Assembly (NCBI RefSeq): GCF_001700505.1
Contig: NZ_MAPV01000013.1
Span: 1-64,000, forward strand
Source of the DNA: Streptomyces mutomycini
GTDB lineage: Bacteria > Actinomycetota > Actinomycetes > Streptomycetales > Streptomycetaceae
Direction: 5' to 3'
Length of the DNA stretch: 64,000 bases
Shown one piece after another: positions 26,113-35,135 of this stretch. Position 1 is the stretch's first letter, and every line of letters begins with the position of its first letter. The notes under the pieces were generated by a model, which worked only from the letters and a program-made list of their open reading frames with translations, did not search any database and was not told the DNA's origin. A program made the position numbers and the translations under genes.

Positions 26113-26940
26113 TCAACGTACGGGTTTCTCGCGGGACTTGAGAGCGATCTGCCAGCGGTAGAAGCTCATCGCCAGTGCGAAGTCGAATCCGGCGCGGCCG
26201 TCCAGGAAGCCCCGCCGGTAGACGTACATGTAGGCGAAGGACACCAGCGGCTTGAACGGCGCCTTGTGGAAGAGCTGCCCCTGACGGGACTTCACCTTCC
26301 GCACCTGCTCCTTGACGTCGGGGTGGTGTTCCAGCCACGCCTCCCAGTCCGAGTACCGGTTGTGCCGCTCGAACCAGGCGGTGACGGGGTCGAGGTCCTG
26401 GTGCTCGATGGGGTTGCTCAGCGCCTCGGCCGTCGCCGCGACCGGCTGGTAGTGCCCCTCGACCTCACCGATGCCGGGGGCCGCGAGATCGCCGACCTCC
26501 GGGTAGTAGCACCTGGTCCGGTCGGTCAGGGACCGCTTGCGGATGGTGTAGCCGTGCCGCAGCCGCTTCCCGGAGAACCAGTAGCCCAGCGGTATGTCGT
26601 ACGCCGCCGGCTTCGGGCTGTCCCGGTCGGCGAAGATCCTCCGCAGCTCCGCCAGCAGCCCTGGGCTGAGCCGCTCGTCACCGTCGAGCAGCAGGATCCA
26701 GTCCAGGTCCGTGCGGACGTTCTCCAGGCACCACTGCTTCTTGCGCGGATGTCCTCCGTCCCAGGTGTACGTGACCACTTCGGCCCCGCACTCCCCGGCG
26801 ATCTTCGCCGTGTCGTCGGTGCTGTGGGAGTCCACCACGACGACCGCCTCGAAGTGGCCCAGGACCGACTTCACCGCCTCGGCGATGTTCAGTCCCTCGT
26901 TCTTCGTGGGGATCGCGACGGCGATGGGCAGCTTGGTCAT
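26113..26940 (-). CDS. Glycosyltransferase family 2
   Basis: A 275-residue GT-A enzyme. AVAIPTKNEGLNIAEAVKSVL opens the fold, VVVVDSHSTDDT binds the nucleotide, and LLLDGDERLSPGL (about residue 90) supplies the DxD-like metal site. The C-terminal half (FERHNRYSDWEAWLEHH, then FKPLVSFAYMYVYRRGFLDGRAGFDFALAMSFYRW) matches the lipopolysaccharide core heptosyl/WaaE-KdtX-like GT2 subgroup. ATG at 26940 is preceded by AAGGAGACAACGG. It is the last gene of the gmd operon, joined by ATGA overlap to the lipoprotein gene. Its ending is convergent with the GT4 gene. Confidence 0.9.
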   Translation of the reverse strand: MTKLPIAVAIPTKNEGLNIAEAVKSVLGHFEAVVVVDSHSTDDTAKIAGECGAEVVTYTWDGGHPRKKQWCLENVRTDLDWILLLDGDERLSPGLLAELRRIFADRDSPKPAAYDIPLGYWFSGKRLRHGYTIRKRSLTDRTRCYYPEVGDLAAPGIGEVEGHYQPVAATAEALSNPIEHQDLDPVTAWFERHNRYSDWEAWLEHHPDVKEQVRKVKSRQGQLFHKAPFKPLVSFAYMYVYRRGFLDGRAGFDFALAMSFYRWQIALKSREKPVR

Positions 26941-27638
26941 CCGTTGTCTCCTTGAGGCAGCCAGGCGTAGCAGCCTGTGGAGGTGAAGGTGCGGGCGGAT
27001 TCCGGGACGGTGATCTCCACTGCCTTGCCGGTGGCGGAGGAGCCCGAGTCGAGCTCCTTGCCGCCGGCCCCGGTCAGCTGCCAGCCGCACGCCTTGGTGG
27101 GGGAGGCGGCCGTGTACCGTCCCGGCCTGACCTTCGCGCCCTCGTGCGTGCCGTCGGCGTAACCGAGCGCCGCCTCGTCGACGAGGCCCTGGTGCTGGGG
27201 GCAGAGGTGGGCCACGGCCGGTTTCGCGTCCGGGACCTCGCCGGAGACGATCGCGCCGACGGCGATGTCCCGGTCGGCTTTGACCAGGTAGCGGAGCCTG
27301 TCACAGGTCTCCTGGCCCGTCTGGAGCACTGCGGCCGGGTCCATCCCCTTGGGTACGCGGTCGGTCAGGTACTCCTTCTGCTTCTTGGTGAAGGACCCCG
27401 TGGCCGGGGTGATGTCCCCGGCGGGTGCCTTCGGTGTGCTGCCGGACTTCTGAGGGCTCGGGGCCGTAGTGCCGGCCGCGGGACCGGTTACGGAGGGCGC
27501 GGGGGAGGCCGCGACGGACGGCTTGCCGCCTGCCTCGGCCTTCTTGCCCCCGTCGCCCGGCCCGTCGGCGGAGCCGCAGGCGGCCAGCACCGCCGTCGCG
27601 AGGGCGACGGCGGCACCGGTCAGGAACGGATGTCTCAT
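26937..27638 (-). CDS. Secreted lipoprotein of unknown function
   Basis: A 233-residue predicted lipoprotein. The signal MRHPFLTGAAVALATAVLAACGS ends in the lipobox LAAC with Cys21. A Pro/Ala/Ser/Gly-rich linker of about 60 residues follows. The mature domain begins near FTKKQKEYLTDRVPKG and includes TCDRLRYLVKADRDIAVGAI and KVRPGRYTAASPTKACGWQLTG, a stretch resembling small actinobacterial surface proteins that lack a named function. Four-nucleotide overlaps join it to the LamG-domain gene upstream and the GT2 gene downstream. Its place in the gmd operon suggests an envelope role tied to the polysaccharide, for example anchoring or sensing it. Confidence 0.75.
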   Translation of the reverse strand: MRHPFLTGAAVALATAVLAACGSADGPGDGGKKAEAGGKPSVAASPAPSVTGPAAGTTAPSPQKSGSTPKAPAGDITPATGSFTKKQKEYLTDRVPKGMDPAAVLQTGQETCDRLRYLVKADRDIAVGAIVSGEVPDAKPAVAHLCPQHQGLVDEAALGYADGTHEGAKVRPGRYTAASPTKACGWQLTGAGGKELDSGSSATGKAVEITVPESARTFTSTGCYAWLPQGDNG

Positions 27639-29890
27639 TCACCCGTCCTCAGGGCGTAGTGCGCGCTGACCTGGGAAGCGCTCAGGGCGGTCGGATACAC
27701 GGCGGTCTCGTCGATCTGACCGGCGAAGAAGTTGCTGGTCGGGCGATTGGCCCAGTTGCTCAGGTTGTCCCCGCCCACCCTCCAGTAGCCGGGGTAGCTC
27801 TCGCTGCCCGTGAAGAGGAGATTCGACGCGCGCAGCTGCCCGTCGACGTACAGCCTCATGCCGCCGGTGCCCTGGGTGGCTACGACATGGTGCCAGGCGC
27901 CGTCGTTGTAGGCACCGGTCGTGGTCACCGTGCGCCGTCCGCCGCTGCTGACACCGAAGACCAGCCGCCCGTCGTTGGCCATGTACACGTGCTTGTCGAA
28001 GCGGGTGCTGTTCTGCATGGTCAGATTGCCGAACCCGATGATCCTGCCGCCCCGGGTGGTGGTGGTCCTGATCCAGGTCTCCACGGAGAAGCGGGTGGGC
28101 TGCGGGTGCAGCTTGTTGCTGTACGCGTACTCGGTGGCGCCGTCGAAACCGATGGCCGTCGAGTCGCCCGCGATCGCGGCAGGAGTCTGCCGGTAGGCGG
28201 GCGAGTTGCGCAGGAAGCCGTTGTTCATCCCACCGGTGGTGTCCGCCGCGAAGGTGGAGGTGCCCTCGTCGTAGCGCCAGTAGAGCGAGGCGCCGTCGGA
28301 CAGCACCCGCGCCGGATAGGCCTGCGTCGAGGCGGCCACGGTCGCCGACTGCGCGGGGGACTTGGCGCTGGTGTTGGTGCCGTCGCTCGCGGTGATGCGG
28401 TACGAGTGCGTCTCGCCCACCGCCACGTCGGTGTCGGTCCACTTCAGCTGCGGGCGGTCCCAGAAGAGCGAGTAACCCGTCACGGTGTGCACGGGTGTGC
28501 TCGCGCCGTCCTTGTAGATCCGGTAGGTCAGCTCACCGTCGTCGGTGTCGAAGCTTGTCTGCCAGTTGACGTCGATCCGCCCCGGCGCGACGGTCGAGAG
28601 ACTGACGTTGGGCACCCACGGCGCCCCGGTGTCCGGGCCGTCGGCGAACCGGGTAAGACCCTGCTGGCCGGCGCCGTTGACGGTGGTGAACTCCCCGCCG
28701 ACCCAGAGGTAGTGGTGGCCGCCCTTGTCGGTCTGCGCCATCACCCGCGGCCCCACCGGCTCACCGATGCCGTCGTTCGTGTCGGGGAACCAGGGCAGGA
28801 GCGTCGGGTCGTCGACGGACTGGGCCAGCAGGTGCTTGCGCGGCTGGTCGGGGAACCCGCCCATGCTGGCGCAGTCGTGGGCGTGGCTGCCGCTGTACAG
28901 CACGCCCGAGTGGACCAGGACGGCCTGGGTGGCGCCCAGGCAGGTGTCCCGCCAGCGCTGCTGGTAGTCGTCGAGGTCGATGGCGATCCGGCCGTCGAAC
29001 ACCCCGCCGCCCGTACCCTCGTTGGCGGTGTACAGCCCGGTCGCGTCCGTCGTGAGGTCCTGCACCGTCGAGGTGTTGGGGATGAAGCCGGGGTAGCTCT
29101 TCGTCAGCGCGCCCGTGGTGGCGTCCACCACGGCCAGGGCGTGCGAGGTGGTGCCGTTGACGGTGAAGAAGTCACCGCCGAGTGCCACGTGCTGCCCGTC
29201 GGGAGTCACCTGGACGGCCCGCGCCACCTCGTCCGCGTTGGCTGTCCACGGCAACAGGTCGGCGCCCGTGGTGACCGCGGCGAACTTGTTTCGCGTCTGG
29301 CCGCCCACACTGTTGAAGTCACCGGCCAGGTAGACGGTGTCCGCGGTGACGTCCAGGGCACGTACCGTCGCCGAGACGGAGATCTTGAAGTCCTGGCGGG
29401 GCGTGCAGGTGGCGGTGTCGACGGCCGTGATGTTGCTGACACCCACCCCGTTCACCGCGCCGAACTGCCCGCCGGCGTACAGGGTTTCGCCGTCGGGCGA
29501 GAGAGCCAGCGCCCGTACGGTGGCGGTCCCCGATGAGAGGGTGAACGACAGGCTGCACCCCGTCGGTGCGCCCGTCGCCGCATCGAACGCCGCGAAGTTC
29601 ACCGCGGGCTGTTCGGAGGTGCCCGCCGCCGCGTCCGGCGGCCGGACGGTGGAGAAGGTGCCGCCGGCGTAGACGACCCCGGCCGTCGCGGCCATGGACC
29701 AGACGATGCCGTTGGTCTGCCAGGTGGTGAGGTCGTCCGCGGTGATCGACACCGGAGGTGTCAGCGCCGCCGCCGGGGAGGCCCCTGCCGCTGTCGCGGT
29801 CAGGGCTCCGGCGAACAGGCAGAGCGCGGCGGACGCGGCCCGCACGCGGCCGCTCCCCCCATGTCTCCGCCCAGTGCTTCCGTTCATCAT
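27635..29890 (-). CDS. Secreted beta-propeller/FN3-like/LamG-domain protein
   Basis: A 751-residue secreted protein. After a cleavable signal (to about residue 42, ASPAAA) there is a repeated blade pattern to about residue 390 (VVYAGGTFSTV, ETLYAGGQFGAVNGVG, TVYLAGDFNSVGGQTRN, HVALGGDFFTVNGTT), typical of a beta-propeller. An FN3-like segment follows (GRIDVNWQTSFDTDDGELTYRIYKDG, to about residue 510). The C-terminal 230 residues form a LamG/concanavalin-like domain with FSVETWIRTTTTRGGRIIGFG and GAWHHVVATQGTGGMRLYVDG. Such modules bind carbohydrates or cell surfaces. It is coupled on both sides by ATGA overlaps in the gmd operon, so it may interact with the exported polymer. Confidence 0.88.
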   Translation of the reverse strand: MMNGSTGRRHGGSGRVRAASAALCLFAGALTATAAGASPAAALTPPVSITADDLTTWQTNGIVWSMAATAGVVYAGGTFSTVRPPDAAAGTSEQPAVNFAAFDAATGAPTGCSLSFTLSSGTATVRALALSPDGETLYAGGQFGAVNGVGVSNITAVDTATCTPRQDFKISVSATVRALDVTADTVYLAGDFNSVGGQTRNKFAAVTTGADLLPWTANADEVARAVQVTPDGQHVALGGDFFTVNGTTSHALAVVDATTGALTKSYPGFIPNTSTVQDLTTDATGLYTANEGTGGGVFDGRIAIDLDDYQQRWRDTCLGATQAVLVHSGVLYSGSHAHDCASMGGFPDQPRKHLLAQSVDDPTLLPWFPDTNDGIGEPVGPRVMAQTDKGGHHYLWVGGEFTTVNGAGQQGLTRFADGPDTGAPWVPNVSLSTVAPGRIDVNWQTSFDTDDGELTYRIYKDGASTPVHTVTGYSLFWDRPQLKWTDTDVAVGETHSYRITASDGTNTSAKSPAQSATVAASTQAYPARVLSDGASLYWRYDEGTSTFAADTTGGMNNGFLRNSPAYRQTPAAIAGDSTAIGFDGATEYAYSNKLHPQPTRFSVETWIRTTTTRGGRIIGFGNLTMQNSTRFDKHVYMANDGRLVFGVSSGGRRTVTTTGAYNDGAWHHVVATQGTGGMRLYVDGQLRASNLLFTGSESYPGYWRVGGDNLSNWANRPTSNFFAGQIDETAVYPTALSASQVSAHYALRTGE

Positions 29891-30624
29891 TCATCTCCGA
29901 AGGTGAGGACGAGCTGCGGCCGGCAGGCCGCGGTTGCCTCGCTCGGCCAGATGCGGAGACTGTCCGTCCCGCTGCTGGTCAGGGCGAGTGAGAAGATGGA
30001 GCCGAGGGCCCCGTCGAGTGCGGACGCGTTCAGCTCCGCCGAGTATCCGGTGGAGACCGAGGCCGCGCCGGTGATGGTCCCCAGCACTGACGTGGAGAGC
30101 GCCGGCCGGGTGTTGTGGGTGACCGCCGATTCGGTCCACGTACCGGTGACCGGCACGATGCTGTGGCTGTCGGCCGACCCCGCCGTGGAATCCGACGAGG
30201 TACGGAAGGTGAGCCGCGCGCTCCTGAGCACCTGGCCGGCCGGAGCCGGCGGCAGCGTGAAGCGCAGAGAGCCCAGATGGGCCGTGGTGCCCCGCGAGGC
30301 GAGCCCGGCGGGCGCACCGGTGGCCGCGTCGAACGCGGCGAAGTTCACCGCGGAGGTCGTGTTGCTCCCGGCGGGCGAGCCGGCCGGCCGGATGCCCGTC
30401 AAGGTGCCGCCCGCGTAGACCACCCCGTCCGCCTCGGCGAGCGCCCGGACGATGCCGTTGGTCTGGCACGTGGACAGGGCGTCGGCGGTGAAGCCGACCG
30501 GAGGGGTGAGCGCGGCCGCCGGGGGAGCGGTGACCGAGGCCGCGCCGAGCGCCCCCGCGGCCACGGCGAGGACCGACGCGGACACGCCGGCCCGGGTGCG
30601 TCTGAGACGTCCTGGCCCGCTCAA
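29887..30624 (-). CDS. Secreted protein: truncated propeller blade joined to a DNRLRE/CBM-like domain
   Basis: A 245-residue secreted protein. Signal peptide and residues to about 100 ([55 protein letters not shown]) are a clear copy of the N-terminus of the protein encoded downstream at 27635-29890. After this single blade-like segment the sequence switches to a beta-sandwich domain ([25 protein letters not shown], then [16 protein letters not shown]) that fits the DNRLRE/CBM96-type family. So it is a paralogue with the propeller largely removed and another domain attached. Four-nucleotide overlaps link it to gmd and to its paralogue. Confidence 0.75.
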   Translation of the reverse strand: MSGPGRLRRTRAGVSASVLAVAAGALGAASVTAPPAAALTPPVGFTADALSTCQTNGIVRALAEADGVVYAGGTLTGIRPAGSPAGSNTTSAVNFAAFDAATGAPAGLASRGTTAHLGSLRFTLPPAPAGQVLRSARLTFRTSSDSTAGSADSHSIVPVTGTWTESAVTHNTRPALSTSVLGTITGAASVSTGYSAELNASALDGALGSIFSLALTSSGTDSLRIWPSEATAACRPQLVLTFGDE

Positions 30625-31634
30625 CGGTCCACCCGGACCGCGGACCCCGTGAGCTGGTCACTCAGCAGTCTGATGTCCGCGTCCACCATGATCCGGGCCA
30701 GCTCCCGCGACTTCACCTCCGGCTTCCAGCCGAGTAGTTCCTCCGCCTTGGACGCGTCCCCGATCAGCGCGTCCACCTCACTGGGGCGCTCGTACTTCGG
30801 GTCGTAGCGGACGTGCTCCGCCCAGTCCAGTCCCGCGTGCTCGAAGGCGTACTCGAGGAACTGCCGGACACTGACCCCCTCGCCGGTGGCCACCACGTAG
30901 TCGTCGGGGGTGTCGCACTGGAGCATCCGCCACATCGCCTCCACGTACTCGGGGGCGTATCCCCAGTCGCGTACGGCGTCCAGGTTGCCCAGGTGCAGCC
31001 GGTCCTGGAGGCCCGCCTTGATCCTGGCCACCCCGCGGGTGATCTTGCGGGTCACGAAGGTCTCTCCCCGGCGCGGGGACTCATGGTTGAAAAGGATGCC
31101 GTTGGTGGCGAACATCCCGTAAGCCTCACGGTAGTTGACCGTTGCCCAGTACGAGTAGACCTTGGCCACGCTGTACGGGCTGCGCGGGTGGAAGGGGGTC
31201 TTCTCGTTCTGCGGGGGCGGGCTCGCGCCGAACATCTCGGACGACGAGGCCTGGTAGACGCGGGTGTCGATCCCGCTGGCACGGACCGCCTCCAGCAGCC
31301 GGACGGTGCCCAGGCCGGTGACGTCACCCGTGTACAGGGGCGCGTCGAAGGACACCCGGACGTGGGACTGGGCGCCCAGGTTGTACACCTCGTCGGGCTG
31401 TATGTCGCGCAGCAGGTTCACCAGCGCCACACCGTCGGAGAGATCGGCGTGATGGAGCACGAAGGAGCGGTTCGCCTCTTCGGGCCCCTGGTAGATGTGG
31501 TCGATGCGCTCCGTGTTGAAGCTCGACGAACGCCGGATCAGCCCGTGGACCGTGTACCCCTTCTCGAGCAGCAGCTCCGACAGGTACGAACCGTCCTGGC
31601 CGGTCACGCCGGTGATGAGTGCGGTCTTCGCCAT
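30621..31634 (-). CDS. gmd: GDP-mannose 4,6-dehydratase
   Basis: A 337-residue extended SDR that converts GDP-D-mannose to GDP-4-keto-6-deoxy-D-mannose. [20 protein letters not shown] (residues 4-23) is the NADP-binding motif. SSSEMFG with Glu133 and [10 protein letters not shown] with Tyr154 and Lys158 provide the catalytic residues. [19 protein letters not shown] is highly conserved in Gmd. The ATG at 31634 follows AGAAGGGGGAGTC. It heads a five-gene unit on this strand and is divergent from fcl across a 114-nt gap, so both steps to GDP-L-fucose can share a promoter region. Function is confident. Confidence 0.96.
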   Translation of the reverse strand: MAKTALITGVTGQDGSYLSELLLEKGYTVHGLIRRSSSFNTERIDHIYQGPEEANRSFVLHHADLSDGVALVNLLRDIQPDEVYNLGAQSHVRVSFDAPLYTGDVTGLGTVRLLEAVRASGIDTRVYQASSSEMFGASPPPQNEKTPFHPRSPYSVAKVYSYWATVNYREAYGMFATNGILFNHESPRRGETFVTRKITRGVARIKAGLQDRLHLGNLDAVRDWGYAPEYVEAMWRMLQCDTPDDYVVATGEGVSVRQFLEYAFEHAGLDWAEHVRYDPKYERPSEVDALIGDASKAEELLGWKPEVKSRELARIMVDADIRLLSDQLTGSAVRVDR

Positions 31635-31748
31635 GACTCCCCCTTCTGTGGTCGCCCTTGGGGCGGTTTGTGTCACCGAAATTTCAGGATCTGAGTGGAA
31701 TAGGGCAAAGACTCACCCGGGTACCGGGCGGCTGGCAGAATCCGAGCC

Positions 31749-32732
31749 ATGACGACTGACACCCCCGGCCCGGCCCGGGAATCCGCCCGCCCCCTGCTGC
31801 GCCCGGGAGCCCGCATATTCGTCGCGGGCCACCGCGGTCTGGTCGGTTCGGCCCTGGTGCGCCGCCTCACCGCCGACGGCTACGAGGTGATCACCCGCGG
31901 CCGTGACGAACTCGATCTGCGCGAAGCCGCACCGACCGAGGCGTTCCTGCGTGAAGCCCGCCCGGACGCCGTCGTGCTGGCAGCCGCCAAGGTGGGCGGG
32001 ATTATGGCCAACAGCACACGTCCGGTGGAGTTCCTGGAGGACAACCTCCGCATCCAGCTCGCCGTGATCGCCGGTGCGCACGCCGCCGGGATCCAGCGGC
32101 TGCTCTTCCTCGGCTCGTCGTGCATCTACCCCAAGCACGCCGCGCAGCCGATCCGTGAGGACGCGCTGCTGACGGGCCCCCTGGAGCCGACCAACGAGGC
32201 CTACGCGCTGGCCAAGATCGCCGGAATCGTGCAGATCCAGTCCTACCGCCGGCAGTACGGTGCCGCGTACATCAGTGCCATGCCCACCAACCTCTACGGC
32301 CCCGGGGACAACTTCGACCTGGAGACCTCGCACGTACTGCCCGCCCTGATCCGCCGCTTCCACGAGGCGAAGCGGGACGGCGCGGACGAGGTCACCCTGT
32401 GGGGGTCCGGCAGCCCCCGCCGTGAGTTCCTCCATGTCGACGACCTCGCCGCCGCGTGTGTGCTGCTGCTGCAGTCCTACGACGGGGACGAGCCCGTCAA
32501 CGTCGGATGCGGCGAGGACCTCACCATCCGCGAACTCGCCGAAACTGTCCGTGATGTGACGGAGTACCAGGGCCGCATCGTCTGGGACACCTCGAAGCCC
32601 GACGGCACTCCGCGCAAGCTCCTCGACGTGTCCCGGCTCTCCTCCTTCGGCTTCAAGCCCCGGATCGGTCTGCGGGACGGCGTAGCCCGCACCTACGCTT
32701 GGTGGCTGGGCAGCCAGGCCACCCGCGGCTGA
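31749..32732 (+). CDS. fcl: GDP-L-fucose synthase
   Basis: A 327-residue epimerase/reductase that turns GDP-4-keto-6-deoxymannose into GDP-L-fucose. IFVAGHRGLVGSALVRRL (about residues 23-40) is the NADP site. FLGSSCIYPKHAAQPIRED and NEAYALAKIAGI supply the SDR Ser-Tyr-Lys set. NLYGPGDNFDLETSHVLPALIRRFHEAK is the Fcl signature. Divergent placement from gmd and the following sugar transferase complete a fucose supply module. A 16-bp palindrome just past the stop may stop transcription. Confidence 0.95.
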   Translation: MTTDTPGPARESARPLLRPGARIFVAGHRGLVGSALVRRLTADGYEVITRGRDELDLREAAPTEAFLREARPDAVVLAAAKVGGIMANSTRPVEFLEDNLRIQLAVIAGAHAAGIQRLLFLGSSCIYPKHAAQPIREDALLTGPLEPTNEAYALAKIAGIVQIQSYRRQYGAAYISAMPTNLYGPGDNFDLETSHVLPALIRRFHEAKRDGADEVTLWGSGSPRREFLHVDDLAAACVLLLQSYDGDEPVNVGCGEDLTIRELAETVRDVTEYQGRIVWDTSKPDGTPRKLLDVSRLSSFGFKPRIGLRDGVARTYAWWLGSQATRG

Positions 32733-32748
32733 CCGCCCGGCCGGGCGG
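32733..32748. terminator. Short G+C palindrome between convergent genes
   Basis: CCGCCCGG joins directly to its complement CCGGGCGG immediately after the fcl stop codon. The convergent sugar transferase gene ends 57 nt further on. The stem is only eight pairs with no loop, so terminator activity is a weak call. Confidence 0.35.
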
Positions 32749-32804
32749 CCGCGGTACGTCCTGAACCCGTGCACGCGGCCCTCCTCGTGTCCCCCCACCA
32801 CGTC

Positions 32805-34355
32805 TCAGTACGCCCCGCGGCCGTCGGTGACCGCGCGCACCGTCCGGGCCAGCAGTCCCATGTCGCCGGTCACCGACCAGTTGTCGACGTACCAGAGGTC
32901 AAGCGACACCGTCTCCTGCCAGGACAGGTCCGAACGTCCGCTGACCTGCCACAGGCCGGTGAGGCCCGGACGTACCGCCAGCCGCCGCAGCTCCCTCTCG
33001 TCGTAGCGCGAGACCTCCTCCGGGAGCGGTGGACGTGGTCCTACCAGGGACATGTCACCCCGCAGCACGTTGAGGAGCTGGGGGAGCTCGTCCACGGACG
33101 TCCGGCGCAGGGCGTGTCCCACGCGGGTCACCCGGGGATCGCGGCGCATCTTGAACAACGGGCCCTCGCTCTCGTTCGCCGCCGAGAGCTGCTCCTTGCG
33201 GGACTCCGCGTCCGCCACCATCGTGCGGAACTTCCACATGACGAACGGCCTGTTGTGGAGCCCGTGGCGGGTCTGGCGGTGGAACACCGGGCCGGGTGAC
33301 GAGAGCCGTACCGCGAGGGCCACCCCGAAGAGCAGGGGCGCGAGCGCCAGCAGCCCGAGGGCGGCGCAGGCCCGGTCCACGACGGTCTTGAGCACGGCCT
33401 GCGGGCCGCGCCGCAGCGGTGGTGCGACGTGCAGCAGCGTCAGCCCGGCCGCGGAGACCGGCCGCACCCGGGGCGCCGCGACCCCCGACAGGTCCGAGAG
33501 CACGCAGAGGGCCAGCCCGCCGTCGTGCAGGCCCCACGCCAGCCGGCGCAGCCGGTCCTGGCCGAGCTGCGGGCCGGGCGCGACGAGCACCAGATCCGCG
33601 TCGTGGGCGAAGGCGCTGCCGAGCACCGTGGTCACATCGTCGTCGGCGGGTTCGGGCGCCAGCCGCCCCGGCACCGGCGTCCCGCAGTCCGGTACCACCG
33701 GACCCACCGGGACCACGGCCACCGCCGAGTAGGGGTGGTCCTTGCGGGAGTTGAGCAGCTTCACCGCCCGGTCCAGGCCCGCTGCCTCGCCGACCACCAG
33801 GACCCGGCGAGCCCCCCGCCGCCCCGCGGTCCGCAGCAGCCGGCAGGCTGCCCCGGCGAGGACCGCCAGGGCCAGGCCGGGGACCAGAGCCGCGACGGCG
33901 GTCGCCGGGTCGATGCCCCCGCCCGTCACTGCCAGCAGTACGGCAAGCAGCCCGACGAGTACCAGCCAGTCGCCGCAGGAGGCGTGGGCCGCCCCTGTGG
34001 CCTCCCCCGGTAACGGACGCGCGTACCGTCCGCGCGCCGCGCGCACACCGGCCCACACCAGCGCCGCGGCCGCCGCGGCGGCCCACGGCCCCGGCTGACC
34101 GCCGGCCCGCAGCACGAGCCAGGCGGGAACTCCCAGGCCCAGCAGATCCGTCAGTACGAGGAACGGCACCCGCGGATCGGGCTTCTTCCTCGCCCGCGGC
34201 CGCTCGGTGTGGTCGCGCTCAACGGTCTTCGGTGCTCTCCACACACGCTCCGGAGCCACCGTGCGGTTCCGGGACCCGGCGGTACGCGGTCGTGGTGCCC
34301 CCGCGAGCCCGACAGGCCCGGATATATCCGATTCAGGTATTTCGACATGCCCCAT
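32805..34355 (-). CDS. Polyprenyl-phosphate sugar-1-phosphate transferase (initiating enzyme)
   Basis: A 516-residue PHPT-type enzyme that starts repeat units by moving a sugar phosphate onto undecaprenyl phosphate. The N-terminal half holds four or so membrane helices and a Rossmann-like segment (GARRVLVVGEAAGLDRAVKLL). The C-terminal bacterial sugar transferase domain has FHRQTRHGLHNRPFVMWKFRTMVADAE, LRRTSVDELPQLLNVLRGDMSLVGPRPPLPEEV and SGRSDLSWQETVSLDLWYV. The ATG at 34355 follows GGGGGGTTC; the longer open frame upstream is a different remnant. Codon 115 (34011-34013) is TTA, so translation may depend on bldA. It belongs with the Wzx/Wzy pathway upstream. Confidence 0.92.
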   Translation of the reverse strand: MGHVEIPESDISGPVGLAGAPRPRTAGSRNRTVAPERVWRAPKTVERDHTERPRARKKPDPRVPFLVLTDLLGLGVPAWLVLRAGGQPGPWAAAAAAALVWAGVRAARGRYARPLPGEATGAAHASCGDWLVLVGLLAVLLAVTGGGIDPATAVAALVPGLALAVLAGAACRLLRTAGRRGARRVLVVGEAAGLDRAVKLLNSRKDHPYSAVAVVPVGPVVPDCGTPVPGRLAPEPADDDVTTVLGSAFAHDADLVLVAPGPQLGQDRLRRLAWGLHDGGLALCVLSDLSGVAAPRVRPVSAAGLTLLHVAPPLRRGPQAVLKTVVDRACAALGLLALAPLLFGVALAVRLSSPGPVFHRQTRHGLHNRPFVMWKFRTMVADAESRKEQLSAANESEGPLFKMRRDPRVTRVGHALRRTSVDELPQLLNVLRGDMSLVGPRPPLPEEVSRYDERELRRLAVRPGLTGLWQVSGRSDLSWQETVSLDLWYVDNWSVTGDMGLLARTVRAVTDGRGAY

Positions 34356-34549
34356 GAACCCCCCAGCCACAGTCGCATCCCCCACAAACGGGGCGCATCC
34401 GCCGATCCCATGGACTGACGGATGCGCCCTCGCTCGTGCACGATATCCACACACGTGCCATTTCGCTGGAGTTCTCGTGAAGTTCAGACACGGCGGACGG
34501 CGTGATCCGCGTCGCACCGCCCGGGCGCTCGCACAGGGGCCGCAGGGGT

Positions 34550-34808
34550 GGCCGACCTGTGCCGTGTATCGAAACCAGATCAGCCGGCCGGCCCAATGCG
34601 AGGCACGCGGACTTTCTCCAGCACGGGCTCGAACTGCGGCGGGTTCGGTGTACCGGGGTCGCCGGGCCCCAGTGCGACGGGTCCCGGGGGCGGGGGCCGT
34701 CGCCCGGGGTACGGCTGGCTCGGCGGGCCCGCCGAGCAGCGCGGCGCCCCCGGAGAGCATCGAGAGTTCCAGGAGTTGTCTGCGTGTGAGTCGCAGCAAT
34801 GGGGACAC
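34550..34808 (-). pseudogene. 5' remnant of a Tat-exported protein gene, frameshifted
   Basis: On this strand a GTG at 34808, preceded by AAGG, opens LLRLTRRQLLELSMLSGGAALLGG, a good twin-arginine signal peptide. After about 45 residues that frame becomes Arg-rich nonsense. A different frame picks up ordered sequence PGTPNPPQFEPVLEKVRVPRI, as if a base were lost or gained near 34675. Nothing recognisable follows past about 34590. Signals of this form occur on secreted multicopper oxidases and related enzymes, but too little remains to name the family. The remnant sits upstream of the sugar transferase in a stretch of poor coding quality. Confidence 0.45.
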
Positions 34809-35135
34809 CGACCTTCCCGTCCGGCCCATCGCTGATCGCCTTGTCGGCACCCAGCCTGGGTGTGCTCGCTGGCGGGACGTTGGAGTCAAGCTGGTACGGG
34901 CGGCAACGTGCCTGTCGGAAGGGGCGGTTCGAGGGGCGGGGGGACTGTCCAGGTGACGGATCGAGGACTGGTCCGAGACCGTCAGGGAGGCTGACAAAGA
35001 CGTCATTAACGCTTCTAAGCTCGAAGAAGTCAAGAGCGCAGAGCATCTGGCTTTCCCTCAGCCTGCCCCGGTGCCAAGCCGACCGGGCGCGGGCCATGCC
35101 CCCTGATCCGACCCTGAACTCCGTCGGGAGAACCC
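34809..35135. other. Intergenic region before the ABC transporter
   Basis: No gene is supported here. The final 150 nt are less G+C-rich, with ACAAAGACGTCATTAACG near 34994 and CTTCTAAGCTCGAAGAAG at about 35012, a small inverted repeat with five-base arms. These are the likely promoter and operator of the downstream exporter genes. No leader peptide or riboswitch was recognised. Confidence 0.4.

Noticed and set aside
32805-35033. A 742-aa sugar transferase with a Tat signal
   Set aside because: The long open frame merges two things. ATG 34355 with GGGGGG upstream starts the transferase; the Tat-like segment upstream belongs to another remnant.
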